From XYD2-FULL-39-9 sp964561035 (GTDB taxonomy: Bacteria > Patescibacteriota > Patescibacteriia > Magasanikbacterales > GWA2-37-8): a stretch of DNA of 14,129 nucleotides. A model generated the notes under the pieces. The model ran no database searches. It had not been told where the DNA came from and saw nothing but the letters and a program-made list of their open reading frames with translations. This document shows positions 11,429-14,129 of the stretch, piece after piece. Location: NCBI GenBank assembly GCA_964561035.1, contig CAZLNR010000019.1, positions 1 through 14,129 on the forward strand, given 5' to 3'. The translations under genes were made by a program, and so were the position numbers. The number at the start of each line of letters is the position of its first letter. The first letter of the stretch is position 1.

Positions 11429-12202
11429 ATGGATCTTTCCGTAATTACGGTTACGTGGAATTCTGCCGCCTTGATACCGGCGCAAATTAAATCGGTTAAA
11501 GACGGCTGTGAGCATATTGTTGCGGAAGAAATTGTTGCAGATAATGCGTCTGCCGATAATACGGTGGAAATTATAGAGAAACAATTTCCAGGGGTTAGGC
11601 TGTTAAAAAATAGCGCTAATCTTGGTTTTGGGACTGCTAATAACACTGCTGCCAAGCTCGCCGCCGGTGATTTTTTGCTGTTTTTAAATCCAGATATGCG
11701 CGTAGAGCGGGGCAGTCTAGACAGCATGGTGCAGTGGATGAAAAAAAATCCTCAAGTTGGGTTGGCAGGCTGTAAGTTAATTGATGAGCATGGCAAGCCT
11801 AATCTATCTGCGCAGCCGCGGCGGTTTCCAACTGTTTGGAGTCAGCTGGCAATCATTTTAAAATTGCCGCATATTTTTCCTCATATAAACGACCGTTATC
11901 TCTTTAGAGATTTTAATCCAAATGTAGAGCAGGAAGTTGATTCGGTACAAGGATCTTTTATGATAATGCGACGAGAAGTATATGAAAAACTGGGAAGAGT
12001 TTTTGATCCGCGATATTTTATTTGGTTTGAAGATGTTGATTTGTGCCGAGAAGTAAAAAAAATGGGCTGGAAAGTTATGTATACTCCTGTTATTAGCTGC
12101 GTAGATTTTATTGGCCAAAGTTTTAAAAAGCGAAACACTTTGTGGAAGCAAAAACAATTTATTAAAAGCATGCTCCAATATTTTTGGAAATGGGGGATTT
12201 AA
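11429..12202 (+). CDS. Family 2 glycosyltransferase, WbbL-like, A
   Basis: 257 residues with a GT-A fold. It transfers a sugar from a nucleotide donor to a growing glycan at the cytoplasmic face. Seen: N-terminal LSVITVTWNSAAL (3-15), ADNASADNT (37-45) for nucleotide binding, NLGFGTANN (64-72), the metal-binding DxD variant LNPDM (86-90), GSFMIMRREVY (175-185) and the acceptor-side WFEDVDLCREV (199-209), where the first Asp/Glu pair supplies the likely base. This NPD plus EDVDLC arrangement is that of the rhamnosyltransferase-type (WbbL) branch. No transmembrane helix; the basic C-terminal end FKKRNTLWKQKQF followed by a hydrophobic WKWGI end could bind the membrane. The start has no SD and lies 3 nt after the isomerase stop. 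Donor and acceptor are unknown; rhamnose is plausible given the upstream pathway. Confidence 0.9.
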   Translation: MDLSVITVTWNSAALIPAQIKSVKDGCEHIVAEEIVADNASADNTVEIIEKQFPGVRLLKNSANLGFGTANNTAAKLAAGDFLLFLNPDMRVERGSLDSMVQWMKKNPQVGLAGCKLIDEHGKPNLSAQPRRFPTVWSQLAIILKLPHIFPHINDRYLFRDFNPNVEQEVDSVQGSFMIMRREVYEKLGRVFDPRYFIWFEDVDLCREVKKMGWKVMYTPVISCVDFIGQSFKKRNTLWKQKQFIKSMLQYFWKWGI

Positions 12203-12206
12203 AAAT

Positions 12207-13256
12207 ATGCCAAAATTATCCGTACACCTTATTACCTGGAATGGTGCAAAATACGTACCGTACCTGTTTGATTCCTTGCGCAAACAGACTTTTTTAGATT
12301 GGCAGTTGTTTATCCTTGATAACAATTCTACTGATGAAACTGTTGCGGCCATTAAAAAAGAATTAGAAAAGTTTCCTGTTCATGCAGAGCTGGTCGAAAA
12401 TAAAACAAATTTGGGTTTTGCCGGCGGGCACAATTTTGCTTTTGCAAAAACCGAATCAGAATATGTGTTGATGCTCAATCAGGATATGTATCTGGAATCC
12501 GATTGCATGGAAAAATTAGTGCGACTTTTGGATAAAACTCAAGATTGCGCAGCCGTGGCGCCCCGGCTTATGAAATGGGAGTTTTCCAAGGCGACTGAAA
12601 ATTTACAGAGCAGTTTCACCGATCAGATAGATTCGTTGGGGCTTCAAGTGTTTCGCAATCGGCGAGTCGTGGAAAAATTTGCCCAGCAAAACTGGGATGA
12701 TATAAAAGAAAAAATTATGTCCCGCGATGGTGAGTCGGCAGTATTTGGTATATCTGGAGCTCTGCCGGTTTTTCGGCGTTCGGCATTGCAGCAAGTTTTA
12801 CTAGAGAATGGCGAAGTGTTTGATTCGTCATATCATGCATACAAAGAAGATGTAGATTTAGCATATCGGTTAGCTTCCAGCGGTAAGCGCGCTTGCGTGC
12901 TCCTGGGCGCAGTGGCATACCATGATCGTTCCGCTGCTGGTCCTAAAGATACTGCTGACCATGCTGCCATGGCAAACAAAAAAACACAGTCGCAATTGGT
13001 GAAATATCTGAGCTATAAAAACCATATAATGACCCTGTATAAAAACGAATATTGGCAGAACCTGATCCTTGATTTTCCGTGGATTATGTGGTATGAACTA
13101 AAGAAATTCATATTTTTTCTTATGTTTGATCGGGTGGCGTTGCGCGGGTTGGCAGATATATGGCGCATGCATGCCGAATTAGCAAAGAAAAGGCAATGGA
13201 TTGTCAGCCAAAGAAAAATAAATTGGCGAGAAATTCGGCAACTATGGAATCTGTAA
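12207..13256 (+). CDS. Family 2 glycosyltransferase, WbbL-like, B
   Basis: 349 residues, longer than its neighbours. GT-A fold signs: LSVHLITWNGAKYV (4-17), LDNNSTDET (37-45), TNLGFAGGHNFA (67-78), LNQDM (90-94, DxD position), SGALPVFRRSAL (183-194), YKEDVDLAYRL (212-222) and AYHDRS (237-242), the last being the usual divalent-ion His region. An insertion at about 128-175 between the DxD and SGALPVF blocks is rich in charged residues. The C-terminal 70 residues include a strongly hydrophobic, aromatic stretch (LILDFPWIMWYELKKFIFFL, 286-305), likely lying on or in the membrane. Start ATG 12207 is chosen over the upstream in-frame 12111 because the family's N-terminal strand begins at residue 4 and 12111 lies in the previous gene. 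The gap to that gene is 4 nt; the next gene overlaps its end by 13 nt. No SD. Confidence 0.9.
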   Translation: MPKLSVHLITWNGAKYVPYLFDSLRKQTFLDWQLFILDNNSTDETVAAIKKELEKFPVHAELVENKTNLGFAGGHNFAFAKTESEYVLMLNQDMYLESDCMEKLVRLLDKTQDCAAVAPRLMKWEFSKATENLQSSFTDQIDSLGLQVFRNRRVVEKFAQQNWDDIKEKIMSRDGESAVFGISGALPVFRRSALQQVLLENGEVFDSSYHAYKEDVDLAYRLASSGKRACVLLGAVAYHDRSAAGPKDTADHAAMANKKTQSQLVKYLSYKNHIMTLYKNEYWQNLILDFPWIMWYELKKFIFFLMFDRVALRGLADIWRMHAELAKKRQWIVSQRKINWREIRQLWNL

Positions 13257-14092
13257 AAGACATCAATATTGTTTTTGTTAACTACTTCATGAAAGATGAG
13301 ATTCTGCATGCGGTTGCTTCGGTGCGCAATGATATTGCCGGATGTCCGTATGAGGTGCAGATTACCGTGTCGGATAATTCGCAGAATCAAGATGGAATCA
13401 AGGAAGCATTGGCTGCGCAATTTCCCATGGTTCGTTATATAGATTGTCGTGAAAATGTAGGGTTTGGCAAAGGTAATACCGTTGGCTTTATGGCTACCCC
13501 GGCTCGTTATTATTTTGCCTTAAACCCGGATATCATAATTCCGGAAAATAGCCGAGCTATAGAACGCGTGGTGCGATTTATGGACGAACATCCTCGCGTG
13601 GGCGGTATAGGATTAAAATTGTTAAATACAGATGGTACTTTGCAATATTCATGTTACCGGTTTGATTTACTGTCTATGTTCATTAAGCCTTTTAAGCAAA
13701 TACATTTGGACGAAAAATATAAATGGATACGAAAATTTTCCGATCGTTTGCTCATGAAAGATTTTGACCATAACACCACTCGTCCCGTGGATTGGGTGTT
13801 AGGGGCAGCAATGGTGGCGCGCCAAGAGGCTCTGGATCAGGTTGGCTGGTTTGATGAAAGATATTTTATGTATTTGGAAGATAATGATTTGTGCCGTACT
13901 ATGTGGAATTATGGATGGCCAATATATTATGTCCATGATATTATAATTACGCATAAACATGCGCGCGAATCTGCCAAGGTCCCCGGTATTTTTAAAGCCT
14001 TGATAAAAAATAAATTAGCGCGCGCTCATTTGTATAGCTGGTTTAAGTATATGTGGAAATGGCGCAATAATTTTAAACATTTTCCGTATTAA
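13244..14092 (+). CDS. Family 2 glycosyltransferase, WbbL-like, C
   Basis: 282 residues. GT-A motifs: INIVFVNYF (7-15), VSDNSQNQD (42-50), NVGFGKGNTVGF (71-82), LNPDI (93-97, DxD position), LGAAMVARQEAL (186-197), MYLEDNDLCRTMWNYGW (209-225) and ITHKHARES (235-243). The EDNDLC motif replaces the more usual EDVDLC. The overall plan matches rhamnosyltransferases of the WbbL type. ATG 13244 is chosen because the conserved first strand follows at residue 7; earlier in-frame ATGs (13160, 13196) lie inside the previous gene and add no recognisable sequence. The start overlaps the previous stop by 13 nt, suggesting translational coupling. The C-terminus is Trp/Lys-rich (YSWFKYMWKWRNNF), compatible with membrane contact. 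Same operon as the isomerase. Confidence 0.9.
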   Translation: MESVKDINIVFVNYFMKDEILHAVASVRNDIAGCPYEVQITVSDNSQNQDGIKEALAAQFPMVRYIDCRENVGFGKGNTVGFMATPARYYFALNPDIIIPENSRAIERVVRFMDEHPRVGGIGLKLLNTDGTLQYSCYRFDLLSMFIKPFKQIHLDEKYKWIRKFSDRLLMKDFDHNTTRPVDWVLGAAMVARQEALDQVGWFDERYFMYLEDNDLCRTMWNYGWPIYYVHDIIITHKHARESAKVPGIFKALIKNKLARAHLYSWFKYMWKWRNNFKHFPY

Positions 14093-14097
14093 AATAT

Positions 14098-14129
14098 ATG
14101 GCTCCACGAGTTGCAATTATTTATCTTTC
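14098..14129 (+). CDS. Start of a further gene, probably another family 2 glycosyltransferase (cut by window end)
   Basis: ATG at 14098, 5 nt after the preceding stop, gives M-A-P-R-V-A-I-I-Y-L before the edge. A first strand of the form VAIIYL right after the start is what family 2 glycosyltransferases show, and the operon context supports it. Only ten codons are visible. Like the other native genes it has TATATG at the start and no SD. Confidence 0.5.
   Translation, partial: MAPRVAIIYL

Noticed and set aside
1..14129. CRISPR arrays, rRNA, tRNA, toxin-antitoxin pairs or phage genes
   Set aside because: No regularly spaced direct repeats, no RNA gene signatures and no matching protein families were seen on either strand.

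Overview
The window is AT-leaning bacterial chromosome carrying two short GC-rich islands. The native genes look like those of a Candidate Phyla Radiation (Patescibacteria) bacterium. They are compact and closely spaced, Ile, Lys and Phe are mostly ATT, AAA and TTT, and no native start has a recognisable Shine-Dalgarno (SD) sequence. The visible native promoters are near-consensus sigma-70 sites with 17-bp spacers, placed so that predicted 5' leaders are only about 13-34 nt. The GreA N-terminal extension, the two-domain SIS isomerase and the many small unassigned membrane proteins also fit CPR. No 16S rRNA or other lineage marker is present, so the lineage is an inference.

Layout. Positions 1-4131 (+ strand) hold the end of a DoxX-like membrane protein, a small four-helix membrane protein with an internal repeat, a MarR-type regulator with its own promoter, operator-like repeat and terminator, an MgtC/DUF4010-type membrane protein, an unassigned four-helix protein and a DUF4349 protein. 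Positions 4186-4908 (- strand) are GC-rich cassette 1, encoding a membrane-anchored protein of unknown function. Positions 4931-5806 (- strand) hold greA and rpmA. A divergent promoter pair with overlapping -35 boxes (5847-5897) separates rpmA from a + strand operon (5934-9266): small membrane protein, FtsW/RodA-type SEDS protein, nucleotide-glucose 4,6-dehydratase, and a reductase resembling the plant 3,5-epimerase/4-reductase of rhamnose synthesis. Positions 9320-10265 (+) are GC-rich cassette 2, encoding a Nudix hydrolase. From 10361 to the window end an operon encodes a phosphoglucose/phosphomannose isomerase and at least four family 2 glycosyltransferases (the last cut by the edge).

How the genes fit together. 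The dehydratase and epimerase/reductase would supply a nucleotide-linked L-rhamnose-type sugar, the SIS isomerase would connect fructose-6-phosphate to glucose and mannose precursors, and the glycosyltransferases would assemble a rhamnose-containing surface glycan. The SEDS protein links the cluster to cell wall synthesis.

The most unusual signal is the pair of GC-rich single-gene cassettes. They encode unrelated proteins but share a design absent from every other gene here: a TTGACA-N17-TATGNN promoter, a 111-127 nt leader made of consecutive stem-loops, a small hairpin directly against an AGGAGA SD placed exactly 6 nt from ATG, a GC-rich reading frame, and a GC-rich hairpin tail next to a host terminator. 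This suggests a dispersed class of single-gene cassettes with its own expression module.
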